Virus record (IMG/VR): IMGVR_UViG_3300038701_000237 | Coordinates: 1 to 24,685 of that record | DNA from: a virus | Strand: one strand, 5' to 3' | Length of the DNA stretch: 24,685 nucleotides | In this document: piece after piece, positions 16,089 through 22,394 of the stretch | Position numbering within the stretch: the first letter of the stretch is position 1 | Layout of the letters: every line of letters starts with the position of its first letter | Notes under the pieces: model-generated | Told to the model about the DNA's origin: nothing | Databases searched by the model: none | Seen by the model: only the letters and a program-made list of their open reading frames with translations | Translations under genes and position numbers: made by a program

Positions 16089-17354
16089 TTACTTCTCCGT
16101 TGATGGATCAATCGGAACATCATCGAACCGAGCGATCTGTGGTTTGAAATTCACTGTGGCCCTAGGGTCGCCAGCTTCGCCTTCTCGACGTAATTTATTC
16201 TTAGGCAGTCCAATGTATCTGTATCCTGCTAGATTAACGTCATTAGACGCACCAATCATAAGCTGGAAGTCACATGCACCTTGCTTACCCGTCTTACTGT
16301 CCTTGAGCATACCAAGGGTAGGGAACTGTAGTCCGTCACCCTCATTACTGATCTGAGATGTGGCTAGGCCCACTAGGTCATACTTAACGGCAATCTCTCG
16401 CCCCCAAGAGTACATCTCTTCAAGCTGCAAATCCGTCCGGGCCTCCGAACCAAAGCCTTTGATCTTATCAATCATATCGTACACTACTAGCCCTGCGTTA
16501 TTGGCCCTAATAATGTTCTCTACGGCGTAAGTATCTTGGCCGTGAATGTCTACAATACGTATACGGTGTTTGTCACCGATAATACCTGCATATGCTTCCA
16601 TCACGTCGTTCTTCTCTCGGAAGGTACGTATCTCACTTAGGGTCATACCTAACGCAGCTTGGATAAGGCGTAAGTAAATACGCTCTCCCTTACCCTCGTT
16701 GTTAAGCCACACCGCATTACGTCCCGGATCGAGTTGCCCTGCTAGATGTGTTATCTCAGAAGCAATAAACGTAGTCTTACCCTTATCAGGTCGCCCAGCG
16801 ATAATACCGAAGTCCCCGCCACGTAAGCCTCTCATAGACTGCCTCAGGCACTGTAAGCGCCATTGTAGGCCATTAGTCTCCTGCGCCTCTTCCAGAAGCC
16901 CATCAAGGTCTGGTCGGATATAATCCAAGGATTTAATATCAGCATCTCTCTCGTAGGCGTCAGCAGCTTCTCTGAGCGCTGCATGGATATTAGGTAAGTC
17001 TCCTGCATCCCACTGCGCAATAAGCCCTGCTAGGTCTGTACCTAGACGAAGCTCAAGCATCTGTCCCATGACCCCTGCTTTAGTGTCTTCTGCAACATCA
17101 GTAGATACGTTCTTGATTATGCCTTCATAGGCATTGCGCTCTTCGTCTGACATAGCAGTATGCAGAGCACGGAACACGCTAAGGAACGTAGGAATGTCAA
17201 CCTTAGTATGCTCTGGAAACTTCTTAAAATATGTGTCGAAGTCATTCAACAGCATAGTCGTCTGAGGATCAATAGCCGCTTTAGGGATACGTCCTCGGAT
17301 ACGATAGAAGTCGCCTTTGTGTTTAAGTATGCGTAGTAAGGACAGGTCTATCAT
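16089..17354 (-). CDS. Replicative DNA helicase (DnaB / T7 gp4 helicase family)
   Basis: A 421-residue RecA-fold hexameric helicase. Walker A is 'GRPDKGKTT' (residues 187-195), the Walker B strand is 'LVVYDMID' with Asp293, and the sensor segment 'LATSQISNEGDG' carries Gln334. The conserved 'LNNEGKGERIYLRL' follows the first strand, as in DnaB (catalytic Glu near residue 220). The N-terminal 150 residues are helical and lack the zinc finger and Toprim primase found in T7 gp4. Primase is a separate gene here (19717-20496), as in phiKMV. AGAGGAG precedes the ATG, which overlaps the upstream membrane-protein gene by 32 bases. Confidence 0.94.
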   Translation of the reverse strand: MIDLSLLRILKHKGDFYRIRGRIPKAAIDPQTTMLLNDFDTYFKKFPEHTKVDIPTFLSVFRALHTAMSDEERNAYEGIIKNVSTDVAEDTKAGVMGQMLELRLGTDLAGLIAQWDAGDLPNIHAALREAADAYERDADIKSLDYIRPDLDGLLEEAQETNGLQWRLQCLRQSMRGLRGGDFGIIAGRPDKGKTTFIASEITHLAGQLDPGRNAVWLNNEGKGERIYLRLIQAALGMTLSEIRTFREKNDVMEAYAGIIGDKHRIRIVDIHGQDTYAVENIIRANNAGLVVYDMIDKIKGFGSEARTDLQLEEMYSWGREIAVKYDLVGLATSQISNEGDGLQFPTLGMLKDSKTGKQGACDFQLMIGASNDVNLAGYRYIGLPKNKLRREGEAGDPRATVNFKPQIARFDDVPIDPSTEK

Positions 17355-17610
17355 TCTGACTCCTCTTGTAATAATACGCCGCGCCTAGGTATGAAGCATT
17401 AGCACCGAAATTAGCTAAGGCTGTCCACATAGGCCATACAGCGTCCTTGTGATGAAAGTAGAAAACCATCCATGCAGCGTAAATGGTAAAGAAACAAAGC
17501 GTTGTCAAGGACACGCCGTTAACTTTCTTGTCTTTAAATACAGCATGGATATTCAGCATGAGCATAAGGCTACTAGCAGCAGGAAATACTGCCATTATTA
17601 AGTCTATCAT
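17323..17610 (-). CDS. Three-helix membrane protein, SemiSWEET/PQ-loop-like
   Basis: A 95-residue protein with three hydrophobic helices at about residues 3-24, 34-53 and 59-81. The segment 'HAVFKDKKVNGVSL' between helices 1 and 2, an aromatic helix 2 with a Trp (Trp47), and 'ALANFGANASYLG' in helix 3 match the SemiSWEET/MtN3 layout (lysine-rich turn, G-x-S, W-x-x-Y/F, Asn in helix 3). In bacteria such half-transporters dimerise to move sugars. The hallmark PQ pair is replaced here by Asn-Ile, so the transport role is open. It starts in an ATGA overlap with the Cys-rich gene and overlaps helicase by 32 bases. Membrane nature is sure, family likely. Confidence 0.78.
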   Translation of the reverse strand: MIDLIMAVFPAASSLMLMLNIHAVFKDKKVNGVSLTTLCFFTIYAAWMVFYFHHKDAVWPMWTALANFGANASYLGAAYYYKRSQNDRPVLTTHT

Positions 17611-17759
17611 GGGAGGTTTCTAACAGGTTCTGGATTTACACTTTGAAAACATGCATCCTCTGCACAATCTTTACAGCAGTACTCTTCATCATAGTGTACA
17701 AAAGGGTCTGTGCAATCTGAGCAATAATGCTCTTCGCAGAAAGCGCATTGTTTAATCAT
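17607..17759 (-). CDS. Cys-rich mini-protein, 50 residues, zinc-ribbon-like
   Basis: A 50-residue protein starting MIKQCAFCEEHYCSDCTDPF and containing 'YCCKDCAED', with nine Cys in about 35 residues arranged as paired C-x-x-C units, plus His. This is a cross-brace or B-box-like zinc-binding pattern. It may be a small adaptor or DNA/RNA-binding factor; no named family is recognised. A frame upstream could extend it by 31 codons, but ATG at 17759 is chosen because GAGGAG lies just before it and it overlaps the ligase stop by exactly 8 bases, the same junction used throughout this operon. Confidence 0.78.
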   Translation of the reverse strand: MIKQCAFCEEHYCSDCTDPFVHYDEEYCCKDCAEDACFQSVNPEPVRNLP

Positions 17760-18678
17760 AACTCTCCTCTGTCTTCTCTGGACGCCAGTGCTGGAACGTA
17801 GGTTGTCTGAGCGCTTCATAGCTGTCATCACGTTTGTATTTAATTGTGGCAATCATATTAGGAAATTCTTTTGTAGGTCGTGCACCGTGATAATTAATCC
17901 ATAACTGTTTTCGCTCAACATGGGATAACTTTCCCGGCCCAATACCAATACGCTTTCCTTTGTATTCTGCCACAAGTCTTCCGACCATACCTAACGGCTC
18001 TTTGGTCTTAGATACTGCCTCTTGTACATCAATAATACGTAGGTCTACTGTAGGATCAATAACGATCTTCTGGTAATCCCAATGCCGACTATTTGGTTTG
18101 AAAGTCGCATCACCGCTCCTCGCAATATGGCCTTCTGCGTCTGGCTGCGTCTCTTGTAGATGTACTAGCTGTTCAATGAAATCGTCTACGTCATAGCACT
18201 TCGTCTGTTTGACATACTTAAACCTATCATCTGAGAAACGGTTTGTAATAGATACAATAATATCTTCTAGTCCGCAATTACGTGTTGTGAAACCTGCGTC
18301 TAGGTCGCCTACTTGATAGTCAAAGAAATTATACAGAAGGTCTTCCTGTGGCTCTTGTCTACGCACTACTCCAGAAATGTCTTTGAAGTTCTTTAGAGTA
18401 CGGTGCGTTACCTCTGCGACAAATACATGCTTATCGTCTGTAAGACAATCATGGTCAATTAGCATCTGTAAGAAGTCTGCTAAATCATCTGATGTAGACT
18501 TGAGGTTTTCTCCTGATCTACTCTCTCCTGAAATTGCATAACAAGGAGAGCCTTTCACGTCATGTTTAGTAACTGCGATCTTAACAGGAACACCGTCATA
18601 CTTTGTGCTCAAGTAAGCAGGCCATGTAATCTTAGTTATGTCATAGCCTTTAGCGAGAGGTATAGTTGCCTTAGCCAT
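17752..18678 (-). CDS. ATP-dependent DNA ligase
   Basis: A 308-residue ligase. The adenylated lysine is Lys26 in motif I 'TKYDGV' (K-x-D-G), followed by 'SGESRSGENL' (motif Ia), 'FVAEV' (motif III), 'EGHIAR' (motif IV region) and 'WDYQKIV' (motif V, with one of the two usual lysines replaced). The C-terminal part ('GMVGRLVAEYKGKRIGIGPG') looks like the OB-fold, and total length is near the small phage ligases (T7 359). It seals nicks left by exonuclease and polymerase. A longer frame starts at 18693, but ATG at 18678 is preferred: GCGGAG is seven bases before it and it overlaps the HD gene by 8 bases. Confidence 0.92.
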   Translation of the reverse strand: MAKATIPLAKGYDITKITWPAYLSTKYDGVPVKIAVTKHDVKGSPCYAISGESRSGENLKSTSDDLADFLQMLIDHDCLTDDKHVFVAEVTHRTLKNFKDISGVVRRQEPQEDLLYNFFDYQVGDLDAGFTTRNCGLEDIIVSITNRFSDDRFKYVKQTKCYDVDDFIEQLVHLQETQPDAEGHIARSGDATFKPNSRHWDYQKIVIDPTVDLRIIDVQEAVSKTKEPLGMVGRLVAEYKGKRIGIGPGKLSHVERKQLWINYHGARPTKEFPNMIATIKYKRDDSYEALRQPTFQHWRPEKTEESYD

Positions 18679-19210
18679 TGTAAAACTCCGCACGGAATAC
18701 TTCTAAGAACTCTTCCTTAACGCATCGCCACAAGCGCTCATGGAACAGTGTATTAAGTCCCGGAGGAACCCAAAGAGGTTCTCTCTCGTCTCCCATCCCT
18801 GTCTCGTCAATGTTATCGAACAAGGCATCACGCTCATTCACGTAGATGCTCTTATCATACGGACGAAGCTCTGCTAGTGTCGGCTCATAAATCTCAAAGA
18901 TTTTAGCTAACTGTCTTCCAGCTTCTGCTTCTGCAACAACATAAGCAGGACACTCGTACTTAACAGGTGCTGCTAAGTCGTTGAACAAAGCCTCCTGTAA
19001 GTCATGGACAAGGGCTGCTTTCTTTAGATGACACGGCACTAGGTAATACAAGTTCAAGCTATGCTGAGCTACACTGTAGGGATACTTTGTAGCACCATGA
19101 AAGCGATTAATAAGACATAGTTGGTGGATCAATACCTCTGGTTTAATATCAGCCTTGCTAAAGTTAAATGGATCAATTAATGACCCATCATACAGTCGAA
19201 TTTTAGACAT
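18671..19210 (-). CDS. HD-domain phosphohydrolase (YfbR-like 5'-nucleotidase)
   Basis: A 179-residue HD protein. Metal ligands follow the family order: the 'RFHGATKYPYSVAQHS' segment with His50, 'ALVHDLQEALFNDL' with His69-Asp70 and Glu73, and Asp78. This pattern matches YfbR-type enzymes that hydrolyse dNMPs to nucleosides, and related phage nucleotide phosphohydrolases. Standing between a dNMP-kinase-like gene and the ligase, it probably shapes the nucleotide pool, for example by recycling dNMPs from degraded host DNA (inference). It begins in an 8-base overlap with the kinase gene, with AAAGG upstream. Confidence 0.88.
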   Translation of the reverse strand: MSKIRLYDGSLIDPFNFSKADIKPEVLIHQLCLINRFHGATKYPYSVAQHSLNLYYLVPCHLKKAALVHDLQEALFNDLAAPVKYECPAYVVAEAEAGRQLAKIFEIYEPTLAELRPYDKSIYVNERDALFDNIDETGMGDEREPLWVPPGLNTLFHERLWRCVKEEFLEVFRAEFYNG

Positions 19211-19733
19211 TACTTGCCTTTCGTTTCTTGACCCAATGCATCATAGCATGTACGCGGTCAACTAGTTCTTCCTCTGTACCATCATTGTAAATGATGTAGT
19301 CATGTCCTTCTGCTGTGAGATCACAAGAGGCTGTAGGCTCTGGCCCTAAGCCTCGCCCTGAGGCGTCTACCCAAATTGAGGCATCGAATACACACTTGGT
19401 TAGCTCAAAGCTCTCTCGGCGTCTCTCACCACAGTATATGTCGCCTTCACGCATGACTTCTAAGCACAATGTCTCTGCGCCCATATCTGATACAAAATTA
19501 TACCATCCTGTGCGGTGGTTTACACGATCTTGATACGCAGCTTCTACCTGTTCGGATAACGACAGTGCTGCGCCTGATGGCCCAGCGTACCAATCCTTAG
19601 GTAGGCGAGAAGTTATTAGATACCGAGCAATAATACGGGAAGCGTCTGGCTTAACTAGGCCGTACTCTCTCGCAATAATGTCTGCAACCGTATCTTTACC
19701 GTGTCTGGCGTATCCGTTAATTCTGAGTTTCAA
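19203..19733 (-). CDS. P-loop deoxynucleoside monophosphate kinase-like protein
   Basis: A 176-residue NMP-kinase-like protein. The P-loop is 'GYARHGKDTVADII' (Gly7 to Thr15), very like the 'G.ARSGKDT' start of T4-type dNMP kinases. The C-terminal strand and helix read 'DYIIYNDGTEEELVDRV', the usual ending of this fold ('I.N.GT...L...V'). Such enzymes phosphorylate dNMPs recovered from host DNA. The nucleotide specificity is not visible. The start overlaps the primase gene by 17 bases. A separate adenylate-kinase-like activity cannot be excluded. Confidence 0.82.
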   Translation of the reverse strand: MKLRINGYARHGKDTVADIIAREYGLVKPDASRIIARYLITSRLPKDWYAGPSGAALSLSEQVEAAYQDRVNHRTGWYNFVSDMGAETLCLEVMREGDIYCGERRRESFELTKCVFDASIWVDASGRGLGPEPTASCDLTAEGHDYIIYNDGTEEELVDRVHAMMHWVKKRKASNV

Positions 19734-20496
19734 TTACGGCCTCCTTTATTAAGCGGACTATCTCACCGCGATGAATTTTCTTAGGGTCTTCCTCAGTACG
19801 TATACGGTACAATACCGTGGGATATAATCCCATACGCTTCCTGAGCTTAACCCATGCTCTATCGCCTGCTTTATCTGCATCTGTCCAACTAATAAGGACA
19901 GGGTACTTACCTAGGTCTGCGGCGATGGTAGCTGTGATAGCTGTCCCTAGGGCGGCAATAGATGTAAAACCTGCTCGGTTAATTGCAATAGCCGAGAGTA
20001 CATCTTCCACAAGCACAGCAGGGCCGTTTCCTTGTAGAGTATATGTTTCTGTTTTATTAGCTCCCGCCTTTATGTACTTAGGACGCTCATTGAATACAGC
20101 GCGAGATAAGAACCCATCTGCAATAGGTATACACACTCGCCTTGTTATAGGATCGTATCGCATACCATAAGTAGTCTCTGCCATCTCGGGTGTAAGCCCT
20201 GCCTGTAAAACCCAAAGCACAGCTTCTGAGGGCGTTTTTGCGTCTGACAGCATAATACACCTCTTAGGTATCTCTCGTAGCTCAGCAACAGCCTCAATAG
20301 CAGCACGGGCCGCTATAACCTCTGCAACAGACCTAGGGCCATGCGGGACGTAGCGCTTATCGCCACATCGGAAGCACGGCCCCATACGAATACCTTTGTG
20401 ATCCTGTGATACATAGCTAGTAGCATCTGCACCACAACAAGGTATCTTACGTTTCTGTCCAATAGGCAGGGACTTTGCAATCTCCTGCCAAGACAT
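19717..20496 (-). CDS. DNA primase (zinc finger plus Toprim)
   Basis: A 259-residue primase. The N-terminal zinc site is Cys20-Cys21 with Cys41-x-x-Cys44 ('PCFRCGDK'). The Toprim core begins with Glu164 in 'VLVEDVLSAI' and has the D-x-D 'SWTDADKAGD' (Asp206, Asp208). It matches the primase half of T7 gp4 without a helicase domain; helicase is the separate gene at 16089-17354, as in phiKMV. It lays RNA primers for lagging-strand synthesis. The ATG overlaps the stop of the upstream 99-residue gene (TAATG). Confidence 0.9.
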   Translation of the reverse strand: MSWQEIAKSLPIGQKRKIPCCGADATSYVSQDHKGIRMGPCFRCGDKRYVPHGPRSVAEVIAARAAIEAVAELREIPKRCIMLSDAKTPSEAVLWVLQAGLTPEMAETTYGMRYDPITRRVCIPIADGFLSRAVFNERPKYIKAGANKTETYTLQGNGPAVLVEDVLSAIAINRAGFTSIAALGTAITATIAADLGKYPVLISWTDADKAGDRAWVKLRKRMGLYPTVLYRIRTEEDPKKIHRGEIVRLIKEAVIETQN

Positions 20497-20795
20497 TATA
20501 CCTTAGCGGCTTTACGTAGGGCCTTAATATCTGCTAAGCGATTAGGCTCTACAGCTTCCAGAGCCTTTTTTAAGTTTAGACTCTGTTTTGCAGCACACTG
20601 GTTGATGCGAGCAGCTTCCGCTAAGAATACATCGTAACGCGCATCCTGCTTAGCGTCAAGTGCTTGGAGGCCTGCTACAACGCGGTTCTCCACGAATGTC
20701 TGTAGACCTTCTACGATAGAGTTAGATGTACGGTTAGCTGCTGTACGGGCAGATAGCACGATAAGCTGTGCTTGAGCTTTGATTGAAATAGACAT
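20496..20795 (-). CDS. Hypothetical helical protein, 99 residues
   Basis: A 99-residue, Ala-rich, basic and almost wholly helical protein ('IKAQAQLIVLSARTAANRTS', 'AAEARINQ', C-terminal 'DIKALRKAAKV'). The layout suggests a coiled coil or DNA-binding helical bundle, but no family is recognised. Start and stop both use TAATG overlaps with neighbours, a strong sign that it is a real gene at the head of the replication operon. Confidence 0.78.
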   Translation of the reverse strand: MSISIKAQAQLIVLSARTAANRTSNSIVEGLQTFVENRVVAGLQALDAKQDARYDVFLAEAARINQCAAKQSLNLKKALEAVEPNRLADIKALRKAAKV

Positions 20796-21067
20796 TATAT
20801 CTCCTTAAATTCTAGTCTAAAGTCTTCCGCTGACATTACGTCCCAAAAAGGACCATGTACTACAAAGTAGTATCCGGGGAAGATCGCGGCAGTCTCTTCC
20901 TCCGTATCTCCGTCAATGAAGCATCGTGTTCCTGCTTCCGGTGTACCTTCTAAGTCATCAACGAATGTTAAATGCATACTATCCAGTAGCATCTGTAGAT
21001 CGTCTGTAAGCTCTCCTGTGAAGAGCACAGCACGACTATCCTGCTGTGTTGCCTTGATTGTTAGCAT
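20795..21067 (-). CDS. Hypothetical acidic protein, 90 residues
   Basis: A 90-residue acidic protein (MLTIKATQQDSRAVLFTGEL ...) with alternating strands and a final 'FWDVMSAEDFRLEFKEI'. A longer start at 21091 is possible, but ATG at 21067 is chosen: GAGGAG is five bases before it and it shares TAATG with the stop of the 58-residue gene. No family recognised. Confidence 0.77.
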   Translation of the reverse strand: MLTIKATQQDSRAVLFTGELTDDLQMLLDSMHLTFVDDLEGTPEAGTRCFIDGDTEEETAAIFPGYYFVVHGPFWDVMSAEDFRLEFKEI

Positions 21068-21243
21068 TACGTCTCCTCGACCAATCGCCATACTTTTTCT
21101 GGAGTTTCTTTAACCCAAGAAGAGTACGATTGGCCTTTAATATCAATAACAGTAGCGCCTGTACAGGCTACAGATATACGCTGAATTTCAGAAGCCCGTA
21201 TGTAAACAAAATTACTGCCTCTGTCTTCTGTTAACCTAATCAT
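21067..21243 (-). CDS. Small protein, 58 residues, FlbD-like layout
   Basis: A 58-residue protein: MIRLTEDRGSNFVYIRASEI, then 'QRISVACTGATVIDIKGQSY' and 'SSWVKETPEKVWRLVEET'. The order 'MI.LT...G..FYI....I..I ... TVI...G..Y.V.ET...V' is that of the small beta-rich FlbD/YlzI family, whose members occur widely in phages without a defined role. The ATG lies in an ATGA overlap with the upstream 53-residue gene, and its own stop overlaps the next start (TAATG). It is easily missed because of its size. Confidence 0.72.
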   Translation of the reverse strand: MIRLTEDRGSNFVYIRASEIQRISVACTGATVIDIKGQSYSSWVKETPEKVWRLVEET

Positions 21244-21401
21244 TTATTGTGCCTTAGTAATCTCCCACGGCGACCCGCTGAGAACTTGTTCATAGAATCT
21301 ACGACAACTCGTGGGTAGCGTAGCTTAGGCGGTGTGCCTGTACTAAACGGATTAGGCCTAGTAGGTAGTTTCGTCCATACAACAGATCGTTGTGCTGACA
21401 T
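21240..21401 (-). CDS. Hypothetical basic protein, 53 residues
   Basis: A 53-residue, very basic protein (MSAQRSVVWTKLPTRPNPFS, then 'TGTPPKLRYPRVVVDSMNKF' and a tail rich in Arg ending 'RRGRLLRHNK'). An excellent ribosome site, AAGGAGA, lies seven bases upstream, and the stop overlaps the next start (ATGA). The charge suggests nucleic-acid binding; no family recognised. It opens the small-gene string after the structured gap. Confidence 0.72.
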   Translation of the reverse strand: MSAQRSVVWTKLPTRPNPFSTGTPPKLRYPRVVVDSMNKFSAGRRGRLLRHNK

Positions 21402-21514
21402 AGTATTCTCCTTGGTTAGTGCGCCTGTGAAGGCGGTGGATTGCCGTTACTTAGCTATTAGGTCTATATGAAGGTAGAGCGTTTCCACCGACCACAGAGG
21501 CGCACTGGTATTAA
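21402..21514 (-). other. Gap between lipoprotein and small-gene string
   Basis: One hundred and thirteen bases without a gene, the second largest intergenic gap in the window. It holds the long inverted repeat at 21419-21505 and the ribosome site of the 53-residue gene. No T-tract and no copy of the 20-base repeat are present. Confidence 0.6.
21419..21505 (-). repeat. Long imperfect inverted repeat, possible structured RNA or processing site
   Basis: Arms of 22 bases at 21419-21440 and 21484-21505 pair over 8 outer bases (GTGCGCCT with AGGCGCAC) and 7 inner bases (CGGTGGA with TCCACCG), separated by an internal loop, with a 43-base loop between them. A short internal hairpin (CGCCT-TCAC-AGGCG on the minus strand) competes with it. 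It lies in one of the few gaps of the early region and has no T-tract, so it is not an ordinary terminator. T7 early gaps carry RNase III hairpins of this kind. Confidence 0.55.
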
Positions 21515-22000
21515 TTAAGGTTTAGGTAAGTCGTACCCGCGTAATATATTATCTGGTCCAATAATGTAGATAGTGAAGTCTTGGAATACAAGACCATCAG
21601 TGGCTAGGCTAAGCGACCATTGGTAGTCTTGGACAGAAGGGCGGTGATTTAGAGTGTCGAATAGAGTGTTTACCACAAGACTATCGTAATCTGATTTAGG
21701 ATGGGAGTGGATATTACCGACTAGGTAATCTGTGTCCTCTTCCACGTATACCCTAGAGCCTTCTGCCGCAGAAATAGAATTACTGTTTCCATACATCAAG
21801 TCACTACTCCAACATATATCTTCGTTACAGTATAGAAGTGCTCCGTATTCTTTATTGTCATCTAGATTATTAATAGCATCGGTGACGAGTTCAGCAAGTG
21901 CTTGTGGATTATCTGCCTCATAACGTACTTCGTTCGCTACAGCAGGTGCAGTGCATGAAGTTAGAATTAGCGCCGCAACGCTACATAGTAAGTCTTTCAT
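21515..22000 (-). CDS. Lipoprotein with JAMM-type metalloprotease residues
   Basis: A 161-residue exported protein. Residues 1-16 form a lipoprotein signal peptide with lipobox Leu13-Thr14-Ser15-Cys16, so the mature protein would be lipid-anchored facing the periplasm. The remainder shows the JAB/MPN pattern: Glu51 in 'EYGALLY', then 'GNIHSHP' with His98 and His100, then 'PSVQD' with Ser122 and Asp125. The H-x-H to S-x-x-D gap (22 residues) is longer than in canonical JAMM but is like phage and toxin JAB relatives. JAMM proteins are zinc peptidases; in tail proteins they cut peptidoglycan peptides. It lies just after a membrane-protein gene (one base between) and may act on the envelope. Activity is inferred. 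Confidence 0.8.
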   Translation of the reverse strand: MKDLLCSVAALILTSCTAPAVANEVRYEADNPQALAELVTDAINNLDDNKEYGALLYCNEDICWSSDLMYGNSNSISAAEGSRVYVEEDTDYLVGNIHSHPKSDYDSLVVNTLFDTLNHRPSVQDYQWSLSLATDGLVFQDFTIYIIGPDNILRGYDLPKP

Positions 22001-22001
22001 T

Positions 22002-22394
22002 TCATTTCTCCAAAGGCTTCTTTAGTCCGAGCAGATTTCTCCAGAAGCCCAGCTTAAAGAAACACTGCGGGAAACCATCAGGCAAGATATGCCACCAGCG
22101 GTATCCGAGTTGATAGAAAATTTCATTATTCATTCCGGCCTTTTGTGCTGCCCATCTACGGCAGTAGCTCAACCGGAAGTATCTTATGTCTCGTCCTGAC
22201 CACGGCGCACCTTTGTTAACGAGTATGATATACTCGCGGTAACGTGCTCCTGTATCAAATAGGAATATAACACCGAGGATAAACGAGATAAGCACCTGCC
22301 ACCATACTGTCCCAACAGTAGCGGATAGAAAGCATACAAGTGTAGCTACGAAAGGTGGCGAACACGCTATATGTGTTGGTTTGTATTTACTCAT
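22002..22394 (-). CDS. Hypothetical membrane protein, 130 residues
   Basis: A 130-residue protein from ATG at 22394, with two neighbouring hydrophobic helices at about residues 12-32 and 35-48 in a hairpin ('FVATLVCFLSATVGTVWWQV', 'ISFILGVIFLF'). A basic, Trp- and aromatic-rich tail follows ('RYREYIILVN', 'YRWWHILPDGFPQCFFKLGF'). Upstream codons would extend it by 17, but GGAG lies just before this ATG and it overlaps the sulfotransferase stop by 8 bases. Inner-membrane location is likely, with the tail probably cytoplasmic. No family recognised. Confidence 0.78.
   Translation of the reverse strand: MSKYKPTHIACSPPFVATLVCFLSATVGTVWWQVLISFILGVIFLFDTGARYREYIILVNKGAPWSGRDIRYFRLSYCRRWAAQKAGMNNEIFYQLGYRWWHILPDGFPQCFFKLGFWRNLLGLKKPLEK

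Noticed and set aside
19896-19912. A partial look-alike of the 20-base repeat (aataaggacaggg)
   Set aside because: It is inside the primase gene, matches only partly, and fits normal codon use.
21419-21505. Possible tRNA (long acceptor-like stem, a TTC-containing loop)
   Set aside because: No consistent anticodon arm, no standard T-loop GGTTCRA, and the stem (22-base arms with an internal loop) does not fit the cloverleaf.
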